Source of the DNA: Algoriphagus sp. AK58
GTDB lineage: Bacteria > Bacteroidota > Bacteroidia > Cytophagales > Cyclobacteriaceae
Reading direction: 5' to 3'
DNA: 64,000 bases
Assembly (NCBI RefSeq): GCF_014324365.1
Contig: NZ_QEIG01000008.1
Coordinates: 791,078-855,077 of the forward strand
Position 1 is the stretch's first letter, and each line of letters opens with the position of its first letter. The notes beneath the pieces were generated by a model. It was not told the DNA's origin and made no database searches. It saw nothing but the letters and a program-made list of their open reading frames with translations. Positions 15,419 to 24,569 of this stretch are shown here, one piece after another. The position numbers and the translations under genes are program-made.

Positions 15419-18400
15419 AAAAACTCTTCGTCGGCCTGATACTCCTTTCTGCCCTTGCATCGTGCTCCAAGCCCGAAAAAAAGGATCCTACACTTTTTGA
15501 AGAAATCCTGCCCAATGTATCCGGGGTGGACTTCGAGAACGACCTTACTTTTGACGAAAAGTTCAACATCTTCACCTACCGCAATTACTACAATGGAGGC
15601 GGAGTAGCCATCGGAGATGTCAATAATGACGGTTTGGTGGATTTGTATTTCACTGCAAACCTTGGCCCCAATAAGCTTTACCTCAACAAGGGAGACTTCA
15701 AGTTTGAGGATGTGACCGAAAAAGCCGGAGTGGCAGGCACGCGCGCATGGAGTACGGGGGTGGCTATGGCCGATGTCAATGGGGATGGTTTCCTGGATAT
15801 CTATGTCTGCAACTCAGGGGATATTTCAGGGGACAACAAGCAGAACGAACTCTTTATCAACCAAGGCGACGGCACCTTCAAGGAAATGGCCGAGGCTTAT
15901 GGCTTGGCAGATCAGGGATTTTCCACCCATGCGGTCTTCTTCGATTACGATAAGGACGGAGATCTGGATGTCTACCTGCTTAATAATTCCTATCAGGCGA
16001 TCGGAACCTTTAATAAAATGCAAAACGAGCGCCCTAAGCGAGACCCTGTGGGCGGTGATAAGCTGTTTAGAAATGATGGGGAAACCTTTACCGATGTCAG
16101 CGAGGAAGCTGGGATTTATGGTTCTGTGATCGGTTTTGGCTTGGGGATCACCATCGGAGACGTCAATCAAGATACTTGGCCGGATATTTTTATTTCCAAT
16201 GACTTTTTTGAAAAGGACTACCTATACATCAACAATCAGGACGGAACCTTTACCGAATCACTGGAATCCTACATGCGTTCTATCAGCGCAGCTTCTATGG
16301 GTGCGGACATTGCCGACCTCAACGGGGATGGGCTCTTGGATATTTTTGTGACCGACATGCTTCCAGAACCATCAAGCAGACTGAAGCAGGTGACGACCTT
16401 TGAAAATTGGGACAAATTCCAGTTTAACAAGACGCACGGCTACCACTACCAATTCTCGCGTAACATGCTCCATGTGAACAATGGAGATGGGACGTTTAGT
16501 GAAATGGGCCGTCTGGCTAATGTAGAAGCGACCGACTGGAGCTGGGGCGCCCTTTTGTTTGACATGGACAATGATGGTAAGCGGGACATCTTCGTGGCTA
16601 ACGGCATCTATCAGGACATCACAGACCTCGATTACCTCAATTTTATCGACGATGAGGAGACCAAAATCAAAATCATCTCCCAAGACGGAGTGGATTACAA
16701 GGCCCTTATCGACCCGATTCCGGTCAATCCTGTACCAAACTATGCCTACCGAAATTTGGGTGATTTGCAATTTGAAAATATGGCAAATCAATGGGGACTG
16801 GGTACTCCGATCCACTCCAACGGCTCAGCTTATGGAGATTTGAATAATGATGGCACCTTGGATTTGGTCATCAGCAATGTGAATAAACCTGCTCAGATTT
16901 TCAGGAATCAAGGGAAAACCCTACAGCCGGAAAATCACAGCATTCAGTTTCAGCTGGTCGGAAAAGGAAAGAATACTGCTGCGATCGGGACTCAGATCCA
17001 GGTGAAGGCAGGAGATCAGCTGTTCTACACCGAGCAGATGCCCAACCGAGGGTTTCAATCCAGCGTCGATCCCAAAATCACGATCGGTTTGGGGGCAATC
17101 ACTACCTTGGATGAGATTCGGGTACTTTGGCCTGATGGTAGCTATACCGAACTGAGAAATCAGCCAACTGATCAATTAGTGACCCTGAAATGGGAAGAGG
17201 CGAAAGCGCTACCAGAAGGAGTTTCCTTTTTCGATGCTCCGGCGTCACCTCGTTTCGCAAAAGTTCAAAACCAAAACTTAGATTTCATCCATGGCGAAAA
17301 TGAGTTTGTGGATTTCGACCGAGACCGATTGACCTATCACATGTTTTCCACCGAAGGACCTGCTTTTGCCAAAGCCGATCTTAATGGGGATGGCTTGGAG
17401 GATCTGTTTTTCGGCGGCGCTAAAACCTTTCCCGGAAAAATCTACCTTGCTCAGGCCAAAGGCGGTTTTGTAGAAAAGCCACAACCGGATTTGATGGCCG
17501 ATGCATTGTCTGAAGATACCGATGCAGTCTTTTTTGATGCGGATGGGGATGGTGATATAGACCTGTTTGTGACTTCCGGAGGGAATGAATCGGGCTTTGG
17601 TAGCCCAGACCTTGCTGATCGCCTGTATCTCAATGATGGCAAAGGCAACTTCACCAAAGGCTTCCATACCGGTATCTTGGGAGTATTGGGCAGTAGTTCA
17701 GTAGTGGAAGTACTCGATCTCAATGGAGACGGTGCCCTGGATTTGTTTGTGGGTGGTCGTTTGGTTCCATTTACGTATGGTGCTCCCGCGGATAGCCAGC
17801 TTTGGATCAATGATGGCAAAGGCAATTTTTCTGAGCAGTCAGCTACGTTTGCTCCGGATTTGAAAGCACTAGGCCTGGTGACCGATGCCAAAGTCTTGGA
17901 CTATGATGGCGACGGAAAACAAGACCTTGTCATCGTGGGTGAGTGGATGGAGCCGACATTTTTCAAAAACGCAGGAGGAAAGCTGGAAAAAGCTCCAATC
18001 TCCGGCATGGAGCAGCTGAAAGGCTGGTACCGATCCCTCGAATTCGGTGATTTCAATGGGGATGGAAAACCCGACTTGGCTCTTGGAAATCAAGGCTTGA
18101 ATACCCGAATGAAAGGTTCAGTCGCCCATCCGGTCAGAATGTATCTCAATGACTTTGACCAAAACGGAGCCATCGAGCAGATCTATACCCAGCAGGTGGG
18201 AGAGATTCAGGTGCCTTACACCTTGAAGCATGAGTTGGAAAAACAGGTGCCAAGCATCAAGAAAAAATACATTCGCTATGCGGATTACAACAATCAAAGC
18301 TTGAGCGACATCTTTCCAAAAGAGATCATCGACCGCTCTATTGTGCAAGAGATGAATCACCTCCAGTCAGGTGTGCTCCTCAATCAAGGCAATGGGAATT

Positions 18401-18714
18401 TCGACTGGAAAGCCTTTCCTGTAGAAGCACAAAAAACCTGGATTTTCGCCATCCAATTGATGGACCTGAATGGAGACGGGATCGAGGACCTGCTCTTGGG
18501 AGGAAATCTTTCTCATGTCAAACCCGAAATCGGCAAGTACGATGCAGGATATGGTGAGATTCTCATTGGAAAAGGAGATGGCACCTTTACCTTTTGGCCC
18601 AATCGAGTTCACGGATTGAAATTAGAGGGTGATGTCAGGGCTTTTTCCACACTTGGGAAAAATCAATTGTTGGTTGTGAAAAACAGCGCTCCTGCTGAAA
18701 TCTGGACATATTGA
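15415..18714 (+). CDS. FG-GAP/VCBS repeat lipoprotein with ASPIC/UnbV domain (2)
   Basis: A 1099-residue lipoprotein: signal MKKLFVGLILLSALASC (Cys17), FG-GAP/VCBS repeats with Asp-rich loops (DVNNDGLVDLYFTA, DYDKDGDLDVYLL, DADGDGDIDLFVTS), a middle ASPIC/UnbV domain (IGTQIQVKAGDQLFY; ITIGLGAITTLDEIRVLWP), then a further repeat block. It is clearly a paralogue of the gene before and the gene after, with the same order of parts. It starts by a 4-bp ATGA overlap with the small lipoprotein and shares its last base with the next ATG. Probably anchored in the outer membrane; ligand unknown. Confidence 0.92.
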   Translation: MKKLFVGLILLSALASCSKPEKKDPTLFEEILPNVSGVDFENDLTFDEKFNIFTYRNYYNGGGVAIGDVNNDGLVDLYFTANLGPNKLYLNKGDFKFEDVTEKAGVAGTRAWSTGVAMADVNGDGFLDIYVCNSGDISGDNKQNELFINQGDGTFKEMAEAYGLADQGFSTHAVFFDYDKDGDLDVYLLNNSYQAIGTFNKMQNERPKRDPVGGDKLFRNDGETFTDVSEEAGIYGSVIGFGLGITIGDVNQDTWPDIFISNDFFEKDYLYINNQDGTFTESLESYMRSISAASMGADIADLNGDGLLDIFVTDMLPEPSSRLKQVTTFENWDKFQFNKTHGYHYQFSRNMLHVNNGDGTFSEMGRLANVEATDWSWGALLFDMDNDGKRDIFVANGIYQDITDLDYLNFIDDEETKIKIISQDGVDYKALIDPIPVNPVPNYAYRNLGDLQFENMANQWGLGTPIHSNGSAYGDLNNDGTLDLVISNVNKPAQIFRNQGKTLQPENHSIQFQLVGKGKNTAAIGTQIQVKAGDQLFYTEQMPNRGFQSSVDPKITIGLGAITTLDEIRVLWPDGSYTELRNQPTDQLVTLKWEEAKALPEGVSFFDAPASPRFAKVQNQNLDFIHGENEFVDFDRDRLTYHMFSTEGPAFAKADLNGDGLEDLFFGGAKTFPGKIYLAQAKGGFVEKPQPDLMADALSEDTDAVFFDADGDGDIDLFVTSGGNESGFGSPDLADRLYLNDGKGNFTKGFHTGILGVLGSSSVVEVLDLNGDGALDLFVGGRLVPFTYGAPADSQLWINDGKGNFSEQSATFAPDLKALGLVTDAKVLDYDGDGKQDLVIVGEWMEPTFFKNAGGKLEKAPISGMEQLKGWYRSLEFGDFNGDGKPDLALGNQGLNTRMKGSVAHPVRMYLNDFDQNGAIEQIYTQQVGEIQVPYTLKHELEKQVPSIKKKYIRYADYNNQSLSDIFPKEIIDRSIVQEMNHLQSGVLLNQGNGNFDWKAFPVEAQKTWIFAIQLMDLNGDGIEDLLLGGNLSHVKPEIGKYDAGYGEILIGKGDGTFTFWPNRVHGLKLEGDVRAFSTLGKNQLLVVKNSAPAEIWTY

Positions 18715-21700
18715 TGCGCAAGTATTTCTTTCGTTGGGCGATACTCGGGGTAGGGCTTTTGGGAATCATTTCCTGTGGAAAAAAGGAACACGAACCTGCT
18801 GCCGAGCCTATTTTTGAATTGAAAAATCCGGCGCAAACCGGACTCCTCTTTGAAAATCGACTGATCTCCAATCCCGAAACCAACATCCTCGAATACCTTT
18901 ATTTCTACAACGGAGGAGGAGTGGCCGCCGGAGACATCGACAACGATGGGTTGATTGATTTGTACTTTACCGGAAATCAGGTCCCCAATAAGCTTTTTCG
19001 AAACAAAGGAAACTTCCAGTTTGAGGACATCACTCAATCTGCCAGAGTTAGTGGGGACGGCGGTTGGTCGACTGGCGTGACCATGGCCGATGTCAATGGT
19101 GACGGGCTCTTGGACATTTATGTCTGCCAAGTGGGGGATTATGGCGCCATCAAGGGCCAAAACAAGCTGTATATCAATCAAGGTGAAGGCAAGTTCAAAG
19201 AATCGGCTGCTGAATATGGCTTGGATTTTAAAGGCTTTTCCACTCATGCCGTATTTTTTGATTACGATCGGGATGGAGATTTGGACCTTTACCTACTCAA
19301 TCACAACGTGAAGTCCCCGGAGGTTTTTGCCAAGTCAGAAAACCGCTCCAAATGCGATCCAAGTGGGGATAAACTCTATAAAAACCTACTTTCCGAAGGA
19401 AAAACAGGCTTTCAGGATGTGACTGAAGCCTCCGGCATTTATTCCAGCATCTTGGGTTTTGGTTTGGGAGTAGCCGTTGAAGATTTTAATAATGATGGCT
19501 GGTTGGACCTTTACATCTCTAATGACTTCACCGAAAACGACTACCTCTACCTCAACAATCAGGACGGCACCTTTCGCGAGGCATTGGATGAAATGATTTC
19601 CTCGACCAGCCGATATAGCATGGGCAATGATGCCGCAGATCTGAATGGAGATGGCTTACCCGAAATTTTTACCACGGACATGCTCCCCGAGGATCCGGAG
19701 ATCTGGATGAAATCGGTGGGCGAGGACAAGGCAGAAGTCTACCAAATCAAAAAGCAGTTTGGCTATCAGGATCAGTACGTGCGCAATCACCTTCAAGTCA
19801 ATCAGGGAAATGGCAGCTTTGCCGAAGTGGCACTTTTTGCCGGAGTATATGCCTCCGATTGGAGTTGGTCTCCGCTGATCTTTGACATGGACAATGACGG
19901 CTTGGCAGACATTCACGTGAGCAACGGCATTGTGAAGCGTCCGAATGATTTGGATTTTATCCAGTACTCACAGGAGGCTGATGCCAGCACGCCTTTGGTG
20001 GAGCTTCGCAAAAAACAGATCGACATGTTGCCAAGCCTGAAGATCTCCAATTTTGCCTGGAAAAATCTGGGTGATCTGCGCTTTGAAAATCAGGCTAAAA
20101 CTTTGGGCTTGGATCAGGAGTCCTATTCCAACGGCTCGGTGTATGCCGATTTGGACAATGATGGAGACTTGGACCTAGTGCTGAATAACCTTGATCAAGA
20201 AGCCTTTGTCTACCAAAACCGAAGTGAGCGATTGGAAAATTCTTACCTGAAAGTGGCCCTTTCTCAGGAGGACTTTAATCGGCAGGCGATCGGTGCTCAG
20301 GTTAAGGTTTTTGCTCAAAATCAAACTTGGACCCAGCGCATCAGTACGAGCAGAGGGTTCCAGTCAGGACCTGCCGCTGAACTCTTGTTTGGCTTGGGAA
20401 AAACCCAGCAAATCGATTCCATCCAAGTTGCTTGGCCAAATGGTGACCGTGAGATCTTCCCTGGTGGTGCTTCCAAACAATCCTTGAAACTTGTAAAAGG
20501 AAGCGGTAAAGTAATGGAACCGATTCCATCTGAAACCCCTGCTTCTGTTGCCTTTCCTCAAATCTCCTGGACTCATCTGGAAAAAGACGAAGTGGACGAA
20601 CTCAAACGTGAGTATTTGGCTCCCAAAAGCTTTGCCCGAATGGGACCAGCCTTGGCGGTAGGGGATGTCAATGGTGACGGCATGGAGGATGTGTATTTGG
20701 GAGGAGCAAAAGATCAACCGGGGGCCATTTTCCTGCAGCAATCCGATGGAGGTTTCAAGGAAAATCCTCAACCCATCTTTACCCAATTAGCCAAAGCAGA
20801 AGATACCGTAGCCGAATTTGCAGACTTGAATGGGGATGGACTGATGGATCTCTACGTGGGCAGCGGGGGTTCGGAGTACGAGACGGGGAGTCTATTTTAT
20901 TTCGACCGGGTTTTCTTTGGTGACGGCAAGGGGAATTTCTTTTTTTCCATGAATTCACTTCCTCCCATCGGGGAAAATACGTCGGCTATTGCGATTCATG
21001 ATGTGGATGGAGACGGGGATTTGGATATTTTTGCGGCCTCCAGCCATCGGGCAGGAGACTATGGAGCGAGTCCAAAAAGCAGCCTGCTGATCAACCAGGG
21101 CCGAGGGCAGTTTAAGGACGAGACCGAAGCATGGTTTGGGAAAGGCGCTGAACTGGGAATGCTGAATGCCGCTTCCTTTGCGGATTTGGATGGAAATGGG
21201 AAAGCTGAACTGATCTTGGCCGGAGACTGGACTGGAATTCGGGTTTTTGATTTATCCGGAGGAAAAGCCGTGGAAAAGATGCCGAAAGGCCTTGCTTTAT
21301 CTTCAGGCTGGATCAATTCCCTGAGCGTAGCCGACTTGGACAAAAACGGCAAAACCGACCTGATTGTGGGTAATCTGGGACTGAACTCCAAGCTAAAAGC
21401 GAGTGCTGAAAAACCCGTATGGCTTTACCACCACGACTTTGATGGCAATGGACAAGCCGATCCTATCCTCTTTCATTACCTGGGAGAGAAACTCGTTCCT
21501 TTTCCCACTCGAGATGATCTGATCCGTCAGATTCCGGGCGTGAAGCGTACGCATGCTTCCTATGCCGACTATGCCAAAATCAGCGCGCCAGCTGACCTTT
21601 TCCCGAAGGATCAACTCGAAAAAGCCCGCAAGCTTCCGGCCTATGTGTTTCGATCCGGTGTCTATTTTCAGGATGAAAAAGGAGAATTTTCCTTTGTTCC

Positions 21701-21989
21701 TTTTCCGGATGAAGCCCAGTGGGGACCGATCTTAGCACTTGAGATGGACACCCAAACAGGACAGATTTGGCTGGGAGGGAATTTTTCCGGGTTCCGCGCC
21801 GACTTGGGCAAGTCCATGAACTTGCCTCCTCTCTCTTACCGATGGGAGAATGGGAAATGGGTAAAAATACCGGTGATTTCCAGTTTTTCTCAAAAGCTGG
21901 AGCTCAGAAATCTCAAAACTATCCGGGTAAAAAACCAAGAATGGATAATTGGATTGCCAAATGCCGGAACGCCGATTTGGCTGCACTAA
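18714..21989 (+). CDS. FG-GAP/VCBS repeat lipoprotein with ASPIC/UnbV domain (3)
   Basis: A 1091-residue third paralogue. The ATG at 18714 overlaps the previous TGA by one base (TGATG), a coupled start; it opens the signal MRKYFFRWAILGVGLLGIISC. Repeats with loops such as DIDNDGLIDLYFTG and DYDRDGDLDLYLL flank an ASPIC/UnbV domain (IGAQVKVFAQNQTWTQRIST; LLFGLGKTQQIDSIQVAWP). In place of the ENWDKFQ stretch of copy 2 it has MKSVGEDKAEVYQIK, so the three are not recent duplicates and may have different partners. A 126-bp spacer with a promoter separates it from the haloperoxidase gene. Confidence 0.92.
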   Translation: MRKYFFRWAILGVGLLGIISCGKKEHEPAAEPIFELKNPAQTGLLFENRLISNPETNILEYLYFYNGGGVAAGDIDNDGLIDLYFTGNQVPNKLFRNKGNFQFEDITQSARVSGDGGWSTGVTMADVNGDGLLDIYVCQVGDYGAIKGQNKLYINQGEGKFKESAAEYGLDFKGFSTHAVFFDYDRDGDLDLYLLNHNVKSPEVFAKSENRSKCDPSGDKLYKNLLSEGKTGFQDVTEASGIYSSILGFGLGVAVEDFNNDGWLDLYISNDFTENDYLYLNNQDGTFREALDEMISSTSRYSMGNDAADLNGDGLPEIFTTDMLPEDPEIWMKSVGEDKAEVYQIKKQFGYQDQYVRNHLQVNQGNGSFAEVALFAGVYASDWSWSPLIFDMDNDGLADIHVSNGIVKRPNDLDFIQYSQEADASTPLVELRKKQIDMLPSLKISNFAWKNLGDLRFENQAKTLGLDQESYSNGSVYADLDNDGDLDLVLNNLDQEAFVYQNRSERLENSYLKVALSQEDFNRQAIGAQVKVFAQNQTWTQRISTSRGFQSGPAAELLFGLGKTQQIDSIQVAWPNGDREIFPGGASKQSLKLVKGSGKVMEPIPSETPASVAFPQISWTHLEKDEVDELKREYLAPKSFARMGPALAVGDVNGDGMEDVYLGGAKDQPGAIFLQQSDGGFKENPQPIFTQLAKAEDTVAEFADLNGDGLMDLYVGSGGSEYETGSLFYFDRVFFGDGKGNFFFSMNSLPPIGENTSAIAIHDVDGDGDLDIFAASSHRAGDYGASPKSSLLINQGRGQFKDETEAWFGKGAELGMLNAASFADLDGNGKAELILAGDWTGIRVFDLSGGKAVEKMPKGLALSSGWINSLSVADLDKNGKTDLIVGNLGLNSKLKASAEKPVWLYHHDFDGNGQADPILFHYLGEKLVPFPTRDDLIRQIPGVKRTHASYADYAKISAPADLFPKDQLEKARKLPAYVFRSGVYFQDEKGEFSFVPFPDEAQWGPILALEMDTQTGQIWLGGNFSGFRADLGKSMNLPPLSYRWENGKWVKIPVISSFSQKLELRNLKTIRVKNQEWIIGLPNAGTPIWLH

Positions 21990-22006
21990 AAACCTGCCAC
22001 AAATCA

Positions 22007-22037
22007 TTTGGGATTGATTCCCTTATACTTAGATTTG
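22007..22037 (+). promoter_or_regulatory. Bacteroidota-type promoter for the haloperoxidase gene
   Basis: TTTG at 22007-22010, a 19-bp spacer, then TAGATTTG at 22030-22037: an exact match to TTTG-N19-TAnnTTTG. The predicted start is near 22044, about 70 nt before the ATG at 22116. It is the best promoter match I found in the window. Confidence 0.65.
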
Positions 22038-22115
22038 ACCCTACATGTAAGGTGGTAAAATTCTCACAGACCCAATCCAGAGAATCGATTTATCACACTT
22101 AATTCAAAACCCTAT

Positions 22116-23465
22116 ATGCGTACGATTAGAATTCTGATCATTCCTGTGCTTTTATCCCTGATGATCTTTTCCTGTCAGGAGAAAAAGGACTACTCCCAAG
22201 CCATCACCGATGGCAGCTATTTTACCAAAGCCCAAAACCGGGTGACGGAGACAATTATCCACGACATCTTTTCCCCTCCCGTGGCCGCCCGGATTTATTC
22301 CTACTCTTCCTTGGCTGCGTATGAAGTAGCTGCAGCCACTGACCCGACCAATTATGCTCCCCTAATGGGGCAACTGAATGGTTCGGAGCCCTTGGATGTC
22401 AAAGTTCCTGAAAAAATCTATGCCCCGCTTGCTGCCTTGGCGGCATATTACCATGTGGGTACGGCTTTGATCTTTTCTGAGGAGAAAATGAACGAGCATC
22501 GTGACGCGGTTTTTGCCGAACTCCAGGAGAAAGGAATTCCCGAAGATGTATTTGAGTCCTCTGTCAACTATGGTCAAGAAGTGGGTAAAAAAATCATTGA
22601 ATACGCCAAAAAGGACAACTACCACCAAAGCCGTTCTTTTCCTAAGTACACCGTGACCAACGAACCGGGCACCTGGCAACCCACTCCTCCTGCTTACATG
22701 GAGGCAGTCGAACCGCATTGGAACAAGATCCGAACCTTTGTTTTGGATTCAGCGGCACAGTTTAAAGTGTCTCCTCCGCCGGCATTTTCTTCTGATCCCG
22801 ACTCTGACTTTTACAAGAGAGCCCTGGAAGTGTATGAGGCACAAAAAAATATGACCCCGGAGCAAAAAGACATCGCGATGTTTTGGGACTGCAATCCCTA
22901 CAAAATGAATGTCAAAGGTCACGTGATGTTTGCTGAGAAAAAGATCACTCCGGGAGGACACTGGATGGGCATTGCATCGATTGCATCCGCTGCCGCGGGC
23001 AAAGACTGGAGAGGGACTGTCGAGGCTTTGGCCATGACCGCCATTTCTCTCAACGAGGCCTTTATCGCCTGCTGGGACGAAAAATACCGCAGTCGCACCA
23101 TCCGTCCCGAGACCTACATCAATCAGCACATCGACGAGAATTGGGTTCCGCTGCTTCAGACACCGCCTTTCCCCGAGCACACTTCCGGCCACAGCGTGGC
23201 TTCCACGGCTGCTTCGTACACCTTAGCCCAACTTTTCGGGGATCAACTTCATATCGTGGACAGCACCGAAGTAGCCTATGGACTTCCGATTCGGGAGTTT
23301 GACTCCTTCTCACAGGCAGCTGCCGAGGCTGCCATCAGCCGATTCTACGGAGGCATCCACTACATGCCTGCCATCGAGGAAGGAAGCAAGCAGGGCAAAA
23401 AAGTAGGCGAGCTGATCTGGCAAAAAATCTCCACCAAGCCGGAGAGGGTGGCGATGAAGAAGTAA
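22116..23465 (+). CDS. Vanadium-dependent haloperoxidase / PAP2-like lipoprotein
   Basis: A 449-residue lipoprotein (MRTIRILIIPVLLSLMIFSC, Cys20). The C-terminal half carries the complete vanadate/phosphate site of the VHPO-PAP2 superfamily: Lys323 and Arg330 (KYRSRTIRPE), Ser357-Gly358-His359 (EHTSGHSVAS), and Arg409 with His415 (SRFYGGIHY). The spacings of 7 and 6 residues equal those of the fungal chloroperoxidase pairs K353/R360 and R490/H496. It may oxidise halides or act as an acid phosphatase; sequence alone cannot decide. The lipoprotein anchor places it outside the cytoplasm. It follows three FG-GAP lipoproteins and has its own promoter. Confidence 0.88.
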   Translation: MRTIRILIIPVLLSLMIFSCQEKKDYSQAITDGSYFTKAQNRVTETIIHDIFSPPVAARIYSYSSLAAYEVAAATDPTNYAPLMGQLNGSEPLDVKVPEKIYAPLAALAAYYHVGTALIFSEEKMNEHRDAVFAELQEKGIPEDVFESSVNYGQEVGKKIIEYAKKDNYHQSRSFPKYTVTNEPGTWQPTPPAYMEAVEPHWNKIRTFVLDSAAQFKVSPPPAFSSDPDSDFYKRALEVYEAQKNMTPEQKDIAMFWDCNPYKMNVKGHVMFAEKKITPGGHWMGIASIASAAAGKDWRGTVEALAMTAISLNEAFIACWDEKYRSRTIRPETYINQHIDENWVPLLQTPPFPEHTSGHSVASTAASYTLAQLFGDQLHIVDSTEVAYGLPIREFDSFSQAAAEAAISRFYGGIHYMPAIEEGSKQGKKVGELIWQKISTKPERVAMKK

Positions 23466-23537
23466 CTTCGAAGACGTAAGACAGTAGACGCAAGACACAA
23501 GAATTGAGAAATTCAAATCTTGGTTTTATAAACAAAT

Positions 23538-23567
23538 AAATCCCGGGCGAGGAGCTCGGGATTTTTT
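23538..23567 (+). terminator. Terminator after the haloperoxidase gene
   Basis: AAATCCCG pairs with CGGGATTT around a GC-containing loop and is followed by a T-tract, about 70 bp after the stop. The sequence between, with AAGAC repeats at 23468-23500, is a common low-complexity Bacteroidota spacer type. Confidence 0.75.
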
Positions 23568-23596
23568 GTTCGTGAATTTGGAGTCCGACTTTGGCT

Positions 23597-23809
23597 TTAC
23601 TCTTTCAAAAACTCATCCAAGCGCAGCTTGTAAAGCTCGGGAACACCAATCTCGGGGGAGGAATGAAACACATCATCTTTTGTGAAAAAGGTTTTAATGC
23701 TGCTTTTGGGATTGATTCCCGGTTTGAGCACCTCATCTCACGCCTTCGCTCCTTGATTGAACATCAGAACTGATCCCAAAAACGCCAGTCCGAAGAATAC
23801 TTTTTTCAT
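23597..23809 (-). pseudogene. Small exported protein interrupted by one in-frame TGA
   Basis: Read on the minus strand from ATG 23809, the frame gives a signal peptide MKKVFFGLAFLGSVLMFNQG-AKA, then TGA (23740-23738), then 46 more codons (DEVLKPGINPKSSIKTFFTK and on, ending LRLDEFLKE) before TAA at 23599-23597. The frame is intact on both sides of the stop, which falls exactly at the expected signal-peptidase site. A point mutation in a roughly 70-residue secreted protein is the simplest reading. The family is unknown. The remaining gap to nadD holds nothing else I can support. Confidence 0.5.
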
Positions 23810-24000
23810 GTTGTGGAGCCATTTGTGGGGACACAAACGGCGGCAATTTGATTATAAAGCTTTTGGCCAAAAACGGCTTCATTTTGAAGCTGAAACTAAA
23901 TTAAGTTGAACTCCATTCCGAGGCAATACCTAGTTTGTTAATTTAATAACAATTACAGGAAGGTTTTTTTTGCAAACGGTAAGATTAGGAGATTAGTCTT

Positions 24001-24567
24001 TTAGCGGTAAAGCTTTTTGTCCCGGATATACGCTTCCACAGGATCGGGCAGGAGGTAGCGAACCGAGTACCCGGACTGAATCGCCTGACGGATAAAAGTC
24101 GCAGAAATATCCAACAAAGGGGCTTCCACCAGCTTGACTTGAGGATAGTGGGCGTTTTTGGGTTCTCCGGGACGGGGATAGACAAGTACTTCGTACTGAT
24201 CGAGGATGGCCTGATGGTTTTTCCACTTGTGAAAATGACTCAAATTGTCCGATCCCATAAACAGGAAAAACTGATGCTGAGGATACTTGTCGCTGAGGTA
24301 AGTGAGGGTATCTATGGTATAGCTGGGCCGGGGCATGCGAAACTCTACATCACTCGCCCGAAAATGAAAATTGTCTTCAATGGCCAGCTCAACCATACGA
24401 AGGCGGTCAAGCTCGTGAGCGAGGGATTCTTGTCTTTTGAAAGGATTCTGAGGACTGACTACAAACCAGACCTGATCCAGTCCACCCCGCTCACGTATCG
24501 TCTGCGCGATAATCAAATGCCCGATATGGATGGGGTTGAAGCTTCCAAAGTACAGCCCGACCTTCAT
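24001..24567 (-). CDS. nadD: Nicotinate-nucleotide adenylyltransferase
   Basis: A 188-residue cytoplasmic enzyme that adenylates nicotinate mononucleotide in NAD synthesis. It starts MKVGLYFGSFNPIHIGHL, the nucleotidyltransferase alpha/beta-phosphodiesterase motif (GxFxPxHxGH), and carries the second family motif ISATFIRQAI near residue 155. The length is normal. It lies 2 bp after gmk and is the last gene of a sigma factor, anti-sigma factor, gmk, nadD unit on the minus strand. Confidence 0.95.
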   Translation of the reverse strand: MKVGLYFGSFNPIHIGHLIIAQTIRERGGLDQVWFVVSPQNPFKRQESLAHELDRLRMVELAIEDNFHFRASDVEFRMPRPSYTIDTLTYLSDKYPQHQFFLFMGSDNLSHFHKWKNHQAILDQYEVLVYPRPGEPKNAHYPQVKLVEAPLLDISATFIRQAIQSGYSVRYLLPDPVEAYIRDKKLYR

Positions 24568-24569
24568 GC

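Noticed and set aside
15747..16129. Long plus-strand frames inside the second FG-GAP gene
   Set aside because: Shadows of a repetitive, Asp/Gly-rich coding region in other frames; the same applies to opposite-strand frames in all three FG-GAP genes.
23738..23740. Selenocysteine at the TGA of the small exported frame
   Set aside because: No hairpin of SECIS type is evident after it, and a selenocysteine at a signal-peptidase site is not plausible.
23591..23773. 60-residue plus-strand frame after the haloperoxidase
   Set aside because: It is antisense to the more convincing interrupted signal-peptide frame and shows no features of its own.
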